Notes under the pieces: generated by a model | The model's database searches: none | What the model was told of the DNA's origin: nothing | The model's input: only the letters and a program-made list of their open reading frames with translations | Origin: Salinicola rhizosphaerae | Lineage (GTDB): Bacteria > Pseudomonadota > Gammaproteobacteria > Pseudomonadales > Halomonadaceae | Assembly (NCBI RefSeq): GCF_014652715.1 | Contig: NZ_BMZI01000003.1 | Span: forward strand, 1 to 64,000 | DNA: 64,000 nt | Direction of reading: 5' to 3' | Made by a program: the position numbers and the translations under genes | Shown here: one piece after another, positions 44,093 through 53,796 of the stretch | How the letters are laid out: each line of letters begins with the position of its first letter | How positions within the stretch are numbered: the first letter of the stretch is position 1

Positions 44093-46852
44093 TCACGCTG
44101 CCGGCCCCGCTGACGATCCCGCGTCAGCCGATTCGCCCTCCTGCCGGTGTGCCTCGCGCTGCGACTGCCACAACCAGACCCCGCAGGGAAACTCGCCGAG
44201 ATGTTCAGCCATCCACAGCGTCGTGCCGAGTTCGATGGCATCATCGGTCAGCCACGGCCGGCCCATGCCCTGCAGCGAGAGCTTCGCCAATGAGAGCGTC
44301 GTGTCTCCCCACTGCAGTCCGGAATCGTCGCCCGCGGAAAGCACCCCGAGCGGCAACCGCGTCACCACGACGACCAGCGTCGCTTCGGCACTGCAGCGAG
44401 CGAAAGCCAGCACGTGCGCCGCTCGAGTCCCGACGGCGTCGAGGGGAATGTAGTCGCCCTGTGCAAACAGCGCCGGCTGCTCGGCGCGCAGTCTCAGCAG
44501 CGCCCGAATCAGCGCTTGCTTGACCGCGCCGTCACGCCAGTGTCGCCACGCCGCGGGCGGCGGCTCGTTCTGTGCCAGGGCCTCGCGGCGAACCGGCATG
44601 TCGACCGGGCGCCGATTGTCGGGATCGACCAGAGATTGATCCCAGAATTCGGTGCCCTGGTAGATATCCGGCACCCCCGGCGCGCAGAGCTTCAGCGTCG
44701 TCTGCGCAAGGCCATTGATGGCGCCGGGAATATCGAGACGTGCAGCCAGCGACGCAAGCTCTCCCGTGACGGTATCCCCAGCCAGTGCGCGGCGTATCGC
44801 ATCCTCTCCCGAGCGCTCGTAGGCGTCATCGGGCGCCAGCCAGTGACTCTCCAGCTTGGCCTCGCGCATCGCCTTCTGCTGCCAGGCAGCGAGTCGATCG
44901 GCATAACGCTCGAGTCCGGCGGCATCCTCGGGCGTCAGATCGAGCGGCCAGGCCGCCAGCAGCAGCTGCAGCAGCATCAGCCGGTCACCGCCGGCGGGAC
45001 GGTCGTCACTATCGTAGAGGCGCTCGTCCAGCGCCCAGGCGCGCAGTGTCGGCGCGATGGCGGACGCCATCTCGCTGAGTACCGCGAGCCGGGCACGAAC
45101 ATCTTCTCCCCGCTTGTGATCGTGGGTCGCCGTCGCCAGCATCGCTAGCGGAAAGTTCGCCTGACGCCGAGCGCTGGCGCGATGGAAAACGGCCGGAGAC
45201 TCGGCGAAGCGGTCCCCCTCGCAGCCGACATCGTTGCGCGAGAGCAGCACGGCGCTGCGATAGCCGGCGGTATCCTCGACCGCCTTGGCGGCGAGTGGTG
45301 AGGTCAGCTGCTGGAAGCGCTCGATGGCAGCCAGGCGAACACGGCAGAGGGGCTCATCGAAAGCCGCGGGCGCGCGCGCGCCGAACCAGTCATCCAGCAC
45401 GGGAAGCCAGGCGGAATCGGCCGCGGAGAGCGTGGCTCGGGCCGTCTCCAGCGCGCGGCGGAAGTCGGGCTCGTCGGCCACGGGACGGCCGTTGACGTCG
45501 CTATAGCTTCGGTAAACCGGGTAGGCCACCGCCAGCGCGCCAAGCACGCGACGAATCGCCGGCGGCGTGAACTCCCGCGTCGCCGGCTCGAGTGCCGCCA
45601 GCGCGCTGACCGCCGCCACGGCACGCTCGAACTCGGCGGTCAGCGGCCCCGCCAGCATCTCTTGACGAGCCGCACGGACCTCGGCGGCGAAATCGCCGCT
45701 GCGCCCACTGATCTCTCGCCACAGTGCCGTCAATGGCGCCTCGCCGACGGGATCGTGCTGCACGCCGCCGACCTGATCGAGAAAGTCGTAGCCGGTGGTG
45801 CCGTCCACGCCCCAGTCGTCGTGCAGGGTTTCATCGCCGGCGAGAATTTTTTCGACGTGCAGCGTGAGGCGACGAGGCCTTGGCATCCCGGTGCGCTGAG
45901 AGATCGCATCGAGTCGCGCACGCAGGCGCAGACAGTAGCCTCGGGGGTCGGCCAGGCCATCGACGTGATCGATACGTAACCCGTCGATCCAGCCGCGCTC
46001 CACCAGCGACAGCAGATAGGTATGGGAAAGGTCGAAGACGCTCTCATCCTCGACCCGCACGCCGGCAAGCTCGGTAATGTCGAAAAAGCGTCGCCAGTTC
46101 AGCGCGTCGTTGGCCACCCGCCAGTGGGCAAGGCGGTAGGCCTGACGCTCGAGCAGATCGTGAAGTCGCGCGCGCCCCTCAGGGGTGGCGGCATCGTGTC
46201 GCGCCAGCGCGGCCATGACGTGCGGATCCTCGGCACCCAGCGCCTCGTGATCGACCGGTGACGCGAGCACACCCACGGTGTGCGAGGGATCGATCGGAAA
46301 ACGGTGCTCGTGATAGGCGACGGCAAAGCGGCCCGACGCCGACTCCCAGACCAGCACCAGTTCGCCATTCTCGAGTACGGTCTCGTAGCGCTCCCCGAGA
46401 AACGGCAGCAGCAGTTTGCCGTCGGCCCCAGCCTGTCCCCAGTCGATATCGAAGCAGGCGGCATAATCGCTCGCCCGCCCATGCGCCAGCAGATCCTGCC
46501 ACCAGGGATTTTCGGCACCCACCGCCAAGTGGTTTGGAACGATATCGGCGATCACCCCCATACCACGAGCGTGCAGCGCCTCGACCAGGCGCTCCAGCGC
46601 GGCCTCGCCACCCAGCTCGGGATCGATACGCGTCGGGTCGACGCCGTCGTAACCGTGTGTCGAGCCGTGTCTCGAGGCGAGAATCGGCGAGAGATAGACG
46701 TGGCTTGCACCCAGCTCGGCGTAGTAATCGACCTGCTCTCGCGCGGCGTCGAGGTCGAAACCGGCGTGGAGCTGGAGTCTCACGGTCGCCCGCAGCGAGG
46801 GGGCGACTGTCGCATCGACGGTGGCGTCCAGCGTCACGACAGGTCCGCTCAT
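44093..46852 (-). CDS. treY: Maltooligosyl trehalose synthase
   Basis: GH13 enzyme of 919 residues that turns the reducing-end alpha-1,4 bond of a maltodextrin into an alpha,alpha-1,1 bond. It opens with ATVRLQLHAGFDLDAAREQV and YYAELGASHVYLSPI, followed by HGYDGVDPTRIDPELGG, DIVPNHLAVGAENPWW, GLRIDHVDGLADP and ILAGDETLHDDW. The C-terminus has the family pattern GVPDIYQGTEFWDQSLVDPDNRRPVD. The ATG at 46852 overlaps the malQ stop (ATGA). It is the last gene of the coupled glgA-...-treY series. TreZ then releases free trehalose from its product. Confidence 0.94.
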   Translation of the reverse strand: MSGPVVTLDATVDATVAPSLRATVRLQLHAGFDLDAAREQVDYYAELGASHVYLSPILASRHGSTHGYDGVDPTRIDPELGGEAALERLVEALHARGMGVIADIVPNHLAVGAENPWWQDLLAHGRASDYAACFDIDWGQAGADGKLLLPFLGERYETVLENGELVLVWESASGRFAVAYHEHRFPIDPSHTVGVLASPVDHEALGAEDPHVMAALARHDAATPEGRARLHDLLERQAYRLAHWRVANDALNWRRFFDITELAGVRVEDESVFDLSHTYLLSLVERGWIDGLRIDHVDGLADPRGYCLRLRARLDAISQRTGMPRPRRLTLHVEKILAGDETLHDDWGVDGTTGYDFLDQVGGVQHDPVGEAPLTALWREISGRSGDFAAEVRAARQEMLAGPLTAEFERAVAAVSALAALEPATREFTPPAIRRVLGALAVAYPVYRSYSDVNGRPVADEPDFRRALETARATLSAADSAWLPVLDDWFGARAPAAFDEPLCRVRLAAIERFQQLTSPLAAKAVEDTAGYRSAVLLSRNDVGCEGDRFAESPAVFHRASARRQANFPLAMLATATHDHKRGEDVRARLAVLSEMASAIAPTLRAWALDERLYDSDDRPAGGDRLMLLQLLLAAWPLDLTPEDAAGLERYADRLAAWQQKAMREAKLESHWLAPDDAYERSGEDAIRRALAGDTVTGELASLAARLDIPGAINGLAQTTLKLCAPGVPDIYQGTEFWDQSLVDPDNRRPVDMPVRREALAQNEPPPAAWRHWRDGAVKQALIRALLRLRAEQPALFAQGDYIPLDAVGTRAAHVLAFARCSAEATLVVVVTRLPLGVLSAGDDSGLQWGDTTLSLAKLSLQGMGRPWLTDDAIELGTTLWMAEHLGEFPCGVWLWQSQREAHRQEGESADAGSSAGPAA

Positions 46853-48954
46853 GGCTCGAGCCTCCGACGCAGGTGGGCAATCCGTTTGAGCCGTCGCTTC
46901 AGGGGAGGATCATCGAGGGCGACGCTCAGCGACTGCGGCAACCGGCGGCGCCAGTTCGGGTGCTCATCGGTCGTGCCGGGCAGGTTGGCCTGCTCGGTCA
47001 GTCCCAGCAGATCTTCCAGCGGCAGCAGTGCCAGCGGCGTCGGCGTCGAGGCCACGTGCAGCAGAGCGGCATCGACGACATCCTCGACATCGATCGCCGC
47101 CGCGGCAATGCCATCGTCGTCGGCGATCGCGTCGAGCTCGAGCCGGGCCGCCAGTCGCTGACGATCGAAGCGGCGCTGCTCGCTCGATTCGGCCATCGTC
47201 TCGCCCGGCTTGAAGAGTTTCAATCGTTCCCGCCAGCGCAGGTCTTCGCCCTGCCACCAGCCCGCCACCGTCGGCAGATCATGCGTGCTGGTCGTCGCCA
47301 GCGTGTCGTGCCGCCAGCGCGCACCGGGCAGGAAATCGTCACCGTCGCGTTCGAACCACAGCACGCTCATGCCCAGCACGCCGTACGCCGCCAGTCGCTC
47401 ACGCAGCCCGGCCTCGACCGTGCCGAGGTCTTCGCCGATCACGATCGCCCGGTGCCGCCAGGACTCGAGCGCCACCAGCCGCAGCATCGCTTCGAGCGGA
47501 TAACGCACGTAGGCGCCCTGCTCGGCCGACTCCCCTTCGGGGATCAGCCACAGCCGTGAAAAACCCAGGATATGATCGATGCGCAGACCGCCCGCGTGGG
47601 CGAATCCGGCGCGCAGCATCGCCAGAAAGCCGTGATAGCCGGATGCCACGAGCCCCTGAGGCGAAAACGCCGCCACCCCCCAGCTCTGGCCGCGGGCGTT
47701 GAAGGCATCCGGCGGTGCGCCCACGCCGCACGAGGTCAGCAGCTCTCCAGGATAGCTCCATGCCTGACTGCCGCTCGGATCGATGCCTACCGCCAGATCG
47801 GCGATGAGCCCCAGACGCATGCCAGCGGCGATCGCCCGCTGTTGAACGTGAGCCAGCCCCGCCGCCACCAGCCACTGCAGAAACGCCGCAAAGGTGATCG
47901 CCTCACGATGTCGTTCGGCAAAGGCTTCGACCTCGGCGCCGTTCGGATCGTGCCAGGCGGCCGGCCAGCGGCGCCAGTCGGGGGTTTTCGACTGTGCCAG
48001 CAGGACTTCGAAACGACAGTGGCGTTCCAGACTCTCGCCACCGTCACGACGAAAGGCGATGAACCGGGAACGCCAGGCCAGCGCGCGCTCGTCGCGCTGA
48101 ACGTGGAGAAACAGCCGCTCGAGCATGTCGAGTTTGAGCTTCACGCTGGCCGGCCAGTCGATCAGCGCCTGCTGAGCTTGCAAGGCCATGGCCTCGGCGA
48201 ACGGCGCGCGGGCCCGTGCGACGGTCTCGGCATCGAACACGCACTCGGGTGCCGCATGCCAGACGTTGTAGAAGAGCCGGCTCGACGGCGAGTAAGGGCT
48301 GAAACGCTCAGGATGCGCGCCGAACAGCGCATGCAGCGGACTGATCGCGACCGCATCGACGTCCTCCGGCGCCAGCCGCTGGCACAGCGTGTCGAGCGCC
48401 AGCAGATCGCCGATGCCGCCATCGCCTTCCCGCGGCAATGCGTATAGCTGAACGCTAGTCCCCCACAGGCTGCCATCGTGAGGTGCCTCACCAGCTGAGA
48501 TATCCGCAATGGAAAAACAGCGCGGCGGGGTGACCGCAAGCGTCAGGCAGACGGTGTCATCGGCGGATGCCCCCAGAAGCGACAGACGATGGTAGCCCAG
48601 TGTCTCGATCGGCGGCAGACGGCCGTGTTCGTCCAGATGCCCCTCGTATGTCTCGCCGGTCTCCAGGCGCAATGAAAAGGCACGCTCGGCGGCGGCAGCA
48701 CTCGGCACAGTGAATGCTACCCCCTGATCGGCGATCAACAGCGGCGGCAATCCCTCGAGTTTCTCCGGGCGCTGCCGAGCCTGCCAGCGCGCCAGGCTGT
48801 CGCGAACCTGCGCCTCGTCCGCCGCCGGCCAGCCGAGCAGCGCCAGCATCTTGCGCTGTCGGTTCTCCGGCAACGTGCATGACTGCCCGTCACTGTCGCT
48901 CCACTCGAGCATCAGCCCGACCGCTTCGGCCAGTTGCCGGAGCGCCGCACTCAT
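46849..48954 (-). CDS. malQ: 4-alpha-glucanotransferase (amylomaltase)
   Basis: GH77 enzyme of 701 residues (E. coli MalQ is 694). An N-terminal beta-sandwich-type region (about 1-150) precedes the barrel, which has GTSVQLYALPREGDGGIGDL, HPERFSPYSPSSRLFYN, the nucleophile in GGLRIDHILGFSRLW, EDLGTVEAGLRERL and TSTHDLPTVAGWW. It lengthens short maltodextrins left by TreY/TreZ and GlgX so that they can be reused. It is translationally coupled on both sides by 4-nt overlaps. Confidence 0.94.
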   Translation of the reverse strand: MSAALRQLAEAVGLMLEWSDSDGQSCTLPENRQRKMLALLGWPAADEAQVRDSLARWQARQRPEKLEGLPPLLIADQGVAFTVPSAAAAERAFSLRLETGETYEGHLDEHGRLPPIETLGYHRLSLLGASADDTVCLTLAVTPPRCFSIADISAGEAPHDGSLWGTSVQLYALPREGDGGIGDLLALDTLCQRLAPEDVDAVAISPLHALFGAHPERFSPYSPSSRLFYNVWHAAPECVFDAETVARARAPFAEAMALQAQQALIDWPASVKLKLDMLERLFLHVQRDERALAWRSRFIAFRRDGGESLERHCRFEVLLAQSKTPDWRRWPAAWHDPNGAEVEAFAERHREAITFAAFLQWLVAAGLAHVQQRAIAAGMRLGLIADLAVGIDPSGSQAWSYPGELLTSCGVGAPPDAFNARGQSWGVAAFSPQGLVASGYHGFLAMLRAGFAHAGGLRIDHILGFSRLWLIPEGESAEQGAYVRYPLEAMLRLVALESWRHRAIVIGEDLGTVEAGLRERLAAYGVLGMSVLWFERDGDDFLPGARWRHDTLATTSTHDLPTVAGWWQGEDLRWRERLKLFKPGETMAESSEQRRFDRQRLAARLELDAIADDDGIAAAAIDVEDVVDAALLHVASTPTPLALLPLEDLLGLTEQANLPGTTDEHPNWRRRLPQSLSVALDDPPLKRRLKRIAHLRRRLEP

Positions 48955-50861
48955 TGCGCTTCCCCCTGCCGTGCGGGCTCGAGAGACGCGGTCGTGAGCC
49001 AGACGGCGGCCTGGAGTGGCGCCAGCTCGCCGCTCTCGAGCGCGCCTTCGTTGCCTGTTCGCGAGGTGGCCAACGGCGCACTCCGCGGTGGATCATCGAG
49101 TCGAACGACGGCATTCGACAGGTTCAGCGCGAGGGTCAGCACGGCACCGTCACCCAGACACCAGACCGCCGTGACGGCCTTGTCTCCCAGCGCTCTGGCG
49201 CCCAGCGCACGGCTACCTGCCAGCCGAGGCACCAAGTGGCGATGACGCAGCCCCAGCCATTCGCGGTAGCGAGCGCGAACCGCCTGATTGGCGGGTCGCT
49301 CGGCTTCAGCGTCGTCGAGACACGAGGCGAGAAAGGTCGATTCGGCGTTGGGGTCCGGAATACGCTCGCGCTGCGCCGGGTCCTCGAAGGCGCTGAACTC
49401 GGCGAATTCGCGGCGTCGCCCCTCGCGCACGGCGTCGGCCAGCGCGTCACGATGGTCGGTGAAGAACAGAAAGGGCCGGGTCGAGCCCCACTCTTCGCCC
49501 ATGAACAGCAGCGGAATCGAAGGCGACAGCAACAGTGCAAGCGTGGCTGCGGACAGCGCCTCCGGCGGCGTGAGATGCACGAGGCGGTCGCCCAGCGCGC
49601 GATTGCCGACCTGATCGTGATTCTGCAGAAAATCGACGAAAGCAGTCGGCGGCAGATGCCCGCTCGGCTCGCCACGCGGCTCCCCCTTGCGCGAGCGCTG
49701 GCCCTGAAACAGAAATCCCTCGCCCAGCACGGTCACCAGCTTGTCGGTCGCCGAGGCGACGAAGTCCGCGTAGTAACCCTCGCGCTCGCCGGTCAGCAGC
49801 ACGTGCATGACGTTGTGCCAATCATCGGCCCACTGGGCGTCGTATAGCGCGGGCTCGAGCAGCGAGGCCTGATTGTGCTCGTTTTCGAGGATCAAATGAC
49901 AGTGACGGTCACGCGGTATCCAATGGCGAATCGTCTGCCCCAGTTCGACCAGAAAATCACGCTCGCTGATTGCGTGAACGGCATCGAAGCGTAGACCGTC
50001 GAAACGATAGTCGAGCAGCCACATCAGCGCGTTATCGATGAAGTAGCGTCGCACCGGCGGCTTTCGAAAGTCGATGGCGCCGCCCCATGGCGTCTGCAAA
50101 TCCTCGCGAAAGAACGCGCTGGCATAGTGCCCGAGAAAATTGCCGTCGGGGCCAAAGTGGTTATAGACAACGTCCAGAAAGATCATCAGCCCATGGGCGT
50201 GAACGTCGTCGATCAGCGCCTTGAGCGCGTCGGGCGTACCGTAATAACTGGCGACGGCATAGGGCTGGACACCATCGTAGCCCCAGTTGCGCCGACCTGG
50301 GCACTCGGCGATCGGCATCAGCTCGATCGCAGTGACGCCCAACTCCACGAGACTCGGCAGGCGTCGGCGCAAACCTTCGATACCGCCACAGGCGCCCAGA
50401 TGCACTTCATAGATCACCGTCTCTTCCCACGCCCGGCCCTGCCAGTTCGGCTGCTGCCAGGCGTGACCGCACGGATCGACGACGAGGCTCTGGCCGTCGA
50501 CCCCGCCCGCCAACGCCCGGGAAGCCGGGTCGGGGATCGCCACGCCATCACCGTCGACGAACACGCGGTAGCGATAGCGACTATCGACCTCGCAGTCGGT
50601 CTCGACGGTGAAATCGCCCCCCTTCGCAGCCGTCATCGGCAGCGGATCTCGTCCCTCGATCTCCAGGTCGACTCGCTCGGCATCGGGCGCCCAGAGCCGG
50701 AACGCGGTGCGCCCTCCCTCCTGGATCGAGGCGCCGTACCAGGGCCGAAAAGCCGCGGCGGTATCCGAACCCGACACGGGCTCCGTGGCCTCATCTTCCT
50801 TGCTCAGCTCATGCCCGACCGGGGTATCCCGGATCGTCCTGCCATCCTTGGCGACACTCAT
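48951..50861 (-). CDS. treZ: Maltooligosyl trehalose trehalohydrolase
   Basis: GH13 hydrolase of 636 residues that frees trehalose from maltooligosyltrehalose. A CBM48-type region carries RTAFRLWAPDAERVDLEIEG. The barrel has VIYEVHLGACG, MPIAECPGRRNWGYDGVQPY, LDVVYNHFGPDGNFL, the nucleophile in FDGLRFDAVHAI, the acid in LENEHNQASLL and FLQNHDQVGNRALGDR, a strong TreZ signature. The N-terminal about 40 residues are variable. It starts inside the stop of the GlgB-like gene and ends inside the malQ start. Confidence 0.94.
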   Translation of the reverse strand: MSVAKDGRTIRDTPVGHELSKEDEATEPVSGSDTAAAFRPWYGASIQEGGRTAFRLWAPDAERVDLEIEGRDPLPMTAAKGGDFTVETDCEVDSRYRYRVFVDGDGVAIPDPASRALAGGVDGQSLVVDPCGHAWQQPNWQGRAWEETVIYEVHLGACGGIEGLRRRLPSLVELGVTAIELMPIAECPGRRNWGYDGVQPYAVASYYGTPDALKALIDDVHAHGLMIFLDVVYNHFGPDGNFLGHYASAFFREDLQTPWGGAIDFRKPPVRRYFIDNALMWLLDYRFDGLRFDAVHAISERDFLVELGQTIRHWIPRDRHCHLILENEHNQASLLEPALYDAQWADDWHNVMHVLLTGEREGYYADFVASATDKLVTVLGEGFLFQGQRSRKGEPRGEPSGHLPPTAFVDFLQNHDQVGNRALGDRLVHLTPPEALSAATLALLLSPSIPLLFMGEEWGSTRPFLFFTDHRDALADAVREGRRREFAEFSAFEDPAQRERIPDPNAESTFLASCLDDAEAERPANQAVRARYREWLGLRHRHLVPRLAGSRALGARALGDKAVTAVWCLGDGAVLTLALNLSNAVVRLDDPPRSAPLATSRTGNEGALESGELAPLQAAVWLTTASLEPARQGEAQ

Positions 50862-52198
50862 GGCGAATCCTCGTACCAGACTTCGTGACGCAGAAAGATC
50901 GCCGCCATCGGCGGCACGGTGAGACTGAGCGACTGCGCGTGGCCGTGGCTCGCAAGCGGCTCCGTGGACAGCAGGCGACCGTTGCCGACGTTGCTGCCGG
51001 CGAAGAAGACGCTGTCACTGTTGAAGATTTCCCGCCAGCGACCGGCGCTAGGGGCACCCAGCCGATAGCCGTAATGAACGCAGGGTTGAAAATTGCACAC
51101 GCAAACCAGGCTGGCGTGACCGCTCTGCGCATGTCGCGCGAAGACGATCACGCAGTTGTCGTGGTCGTCCTCGACCAGCCACTCGAATCCGAGACGCTCG
51201 TCGTCGCGGATCTGCAGCGCGGGTTCATTGACGTAGAGCCGATTGAGATCGGCCACCATGCGCAGGATGCCGGCGTGTTCGCTCTCGAACAGCAGCGGCC
51301 AGCAGATCGCCTCGTGCGTCGGCGGGGCGAGGCTCTGGCCGAGCTCGCCGCCCATGGCGATCAGCTTGTCACCCGGCAGCGCCCACATCAGAGCCAGGCA
51401 GGTTCGCATCGTCGCGAACCGCTGCCAGTCTTCACCGAGGACGCGCCCGCGATAGGCCGGGCGGATATCCGACGAGTGTTCGAGCACGCCGCGATCGCTC
51501 TCCGTCGGTGTCAGGCCCGCCACCCAGACGGCATGTCGGTCACAGCGCTCGGTTATCGACCAGGCCAGATATTCGGCGGCGGCAAGATGCCAGCGATCGC
51601 GGCCGTGAAGCTCGATGCGTTCGCGCGCGTGATCGTCGAGGAAAAGCCAGAACCGACTCACTTGCGAAGTCTCGTCGTGCCGCTCGACGCCATCGATATG
51701 GCAGCGTCGACACCAGCGCTCGGCGGCGCTCTCGGAGTCCCCGTGCGAGGCCCGAACCAGTACACCTACCCCGGCCACGTGACAGGTCTCGACGAAGCGA
51801 CAGACCACGGCGGTGGGATATTCATGCAAGGCGGCGTCGAGAACGATATGGGTAAAGCCCAGATCGGCAACGTAAGGCACCAGTTCATGTGCCAGTCGCT
51901 CCCAGTTCAACGGCCCGGTGAAGCGGGAGAGATACCACCCCATGGCCTCGAGCCGATAGAACGAGAGCGGCAGCTCGCCGCCATGACGGGCGCCACGCGC
52001 CGCCATCCAGTCGCCATCGTCCCAGGGCCAGGCCGAAGCGCCCTCACCGTCAATATCGACCTCACTGGCAACGTCGACACCCGCCTCGCTGGCAAGGCCG
52101 AGCCGCCCGGATGATGTGGCCGGCATCCATTGGCCGTTTTTGGCGAAGACCCCATCGGTCAACGACGATTCGGACCATCGATCGACCGCCGATCTCAT
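50858..52198 (-). CDS. GlgB-like protein without catalytic residues (pseudoenzyme)
   Basis: Protein of 446 residues clearly derived from a branching enzyme. Residues about 60-128 match the N2/barrel entry of GlgB (WMAARGARHGGELPLSFYR against [19 protein letters not shown] in the true GlgB). Residues 134-150 match barrel strand 3, but the DWVPGHF motif has become VRASHGD. Residues about 150-255 are strongly diverged and contracted: the R-x-D nucleophile motif is absent and the region aligning to the IAEEST acid reads VAGLTPT. Residues 256-440 match the GlgB C-terminal half well (WQRFATMRTCLALMW, ADLNRLYVNEPAL, NSDSVFFAGSNVGNG). No frameshift or stop is present and both ends have ATGA overlaps, so it is maintained rather than decaying. 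Role unknown; a glycogen-binding scaffold is my inference. Confidence 0.85.
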   Translation of the reverse strand: MRSAVDRWSESSLTDGVFAKNGQWMPATSSGRLGLASEAGVDVASEVDIDGEGASAWPWDDGDWMAARGARHGGELPLSFYRLEAMGWYLSRFTGPLNWERLAHELVPYVADLGFTHIVLDAALHEYPTAVVCRFVETCHVAGVGVLVRASHGDSESAAERWCRRCHIDGVERHDETSQVSRFWLFLDDHARERIELHGRDRWHLAAAEYLAWSITERCDRHAVWVAGLTPTESDRGVLEHSSDIRPAYRGRVLGEDWQRFATMRTCLALMWALPGDKLIAMGGELGQSLAPPTHEAICWPLLFESEHAGILRMVADLNRLYVNEPALQIRDDERLGFEWLVEDDHDNCVIVFARHAQSGHASLVCVCNFQPCVHYGYRLGAPSAGRWREIFNSDSVFFAGSNVGNGRLLSTEPLASHGHAQSLSLTVPPMAAIFLRHEVWYEDSP

Positions 52199-53796
52199 GA
52201 TCGGCCAACGGCTTCATCGCTGCGAACCGTCGCCTCCGCCAGCAGTTCCGAGTAGAGCCGTCGATAGGGAATCACCGCCTGACGCCAGTGCAGTCGGCCC
52301 GCCATTGCCGCGCGACGCATGGCGTAGAAGAGATCGGTCGCGCGGAACAGATCGAAGGCTCTCAGCACCGTCGCGCGGTAGCTCTCCAGTGACATCTCGT
52401 CGAACAGCAGCCCATTGATGCCATCCTGAATGGTATCGGCGAGCCCGCCGGTGCGATGGGCGACCGGCAGCGAGCCAAAACGCTGGGCATAGAGCTGGCT
52501 CAGACCGCACGGCTCGAAGCGCGAAGGCATCAGCAGAAAATCGCTGCCGGCGTAGATCTGGCGAGCCTCGCCCTCGTCGAAGCCGATGTTGACGCCGACC
52601 TGCCCGACGAAGCGCGCCGCCATCGCGACCAGTGCCTGCTCGATAACGAATTCGCCACGCCCGATGACCACCAGTTGGCCTCCACGACGCACGATGGTCT
52701 CGGCGATCTCGATCGTCAGGTCCAGCCCCTTCTGCTGCACCAGACGGGATACCACGGCAAATAGCGGGCCGCTGCTCGGCGCCAGCCCGAACATCCGACG
52801 CACGCGCTGGGTGTTGGCGCGCTTTCCGTGCCAGTCGTTGATGCCGAACTTGGGCGCCAGGTGCGGGTCGGTGCGCGGGTCCCAGCGGTCATCGATACCG
52901 TTGAGCAGGCCACTGAGGCGACCCTCGAGAGCGCGCTTTTTGAGCAGGCCCTCCAGTCCGCAGCCAAATGCCGGCGTGGTGATCTCCTCGGCGTAGTTGT
53001 TGCTGACGGTGGTGACGTGCGCTGCGTAAGAGAGCCCCGCCTTCATGAACGAGAGCTGGCCGTGAAACTCGACGCCGTCGATATGAAAGGCTGAAGACGG
53101 AATGCCCAGCGCCGGCATGCGCTCGACCGGGAATACGCCCTGATAGGCCAGGTTGTGAATGGTGTAGACCGACGGCACGTAGCGGCGGCCCAGCCAGCGC
53201 ACGTAGCCGGCCGCAAGCCCGGTCGCCCAGTCGTTGAGGTGCATCAAGTCGACCCGCCATTCGAGCAGCGCAGGATCGTTGACGATCTCCGCTGCCGCCA
53301 GCGCCAGGCGTGCGAAGCGAATGTCGTTGTCGGCCCAGCCGACGCCGAGCTCGTCGCCATAGGCGTTGCCCACCCGGTCGTAGAGTTCGGCGCAAAGCAC
53401 GACATAGACGACGAGGCCATCGTCGCAGACCAGCCGCCCGATCTCGCAGGCCGGCAGCTCGTGGCGGGCAGGCAATCGGGCAATCGTCACGATCGGGCGG
53501 CCGGCGTTCAGAAGCTGACGGTAGCCCGGCATGAGGACGCGCACGTCGTAGTTGGGTGTGAGCGCGCGTGGCAGGGCTGCCGACACGTCTCCGAGGCCGC
53601 CCGCCTTGATGAAGTCGGCGATCTCGGTGGTCACGAACAGGACATGTCGAGGAGGCAGGCGCGCGGCCGGCACCAGGCGCGGAAGCGTCACGGCGCGCCC
53701 GTGGCGCCTTCGATCACTCTCCGAGACCGTCGGGGTATCACTGCCAGCCCCGTCGGCGGTGGAACTTCGTCTTCCCTGGACCGCGACATACGTCAT
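52195..53796 (-). CDS. glgA: Glycogen synthase
   Basis: GT5 glycosyltransferase of 533 residues from the ATG at 53796 (GGGAGG 6 nt upstream; the longer frame from 53865 lacks one). After about 45 variable residues come the sugar-nucleotide motif FIKAGGLGDVSAALPRAL, HLNDWATGLAAGY, YTIHNLAYQGVF, VSRLVQQKGLDL and the C-terminal PSRFEPCGLSQLYAQRFGSL and RTGGLADTI. It elongates alpha-1,4-glucan, in bacteria usually from ADP-glucose; no glgC lies in the window. It heads a five-gene series joined by 4-nt overlaps. Confidence 0.94.
   Translation of the reverse strand: MTYVAVQGRRSSTADGAGSDTPTVSESDRRRHGRAVTLPRLVPAARLPPRHVLFVTTEIADFIKAGGLGDVSAALPRALTPNYDVRVLMPGYRQLLNAGRPIVTIARLPARHELPACEIGRLVCDDGLVVYVVLCAELYDRVGNAYGDELGVGWADNDIRFARLALAAAEIVNDPALLEWRVDLMHLNDWATGLAAGYVRWLGRRYVPSVYTIHNLAYQGVFPVERMPALGIPSSAFHIDGVEFHGQLSFMKAGLSYAAHVTTVSNNYAEEITTPAFGCGLEGLLKKRALEGRLSGLLNGIDDRWDPRTDPHLAPKFGINDWHGKRANTQRVRRMFGLAPSSGPLFAVVSRLVQQKGLDLTIEIAETIVRRGGQLVVIGRGEFVIEQALVAMAARFVGQVGVNIGFDEGEARQIYAGSDFLLMPSRFEPCGLSQLYAQRFGSLPVAHRTGGLADTIQDGINGLLFDEMSLESYRATVLRAFDLFRATDLFYAMRRAAMAGRLHWRQAVIPYRRLYSELLAEATVRSDEAVGRS

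Noticed and set aside
50858-52198. GlgB-like gene as a sequencing error or decaying pseudogene
   Set aside because: The frame is uninterrupted for 446 codons, both ends have ATGA overlaps, and the conserved halves lie in one frame, so I treat it as a real gene.
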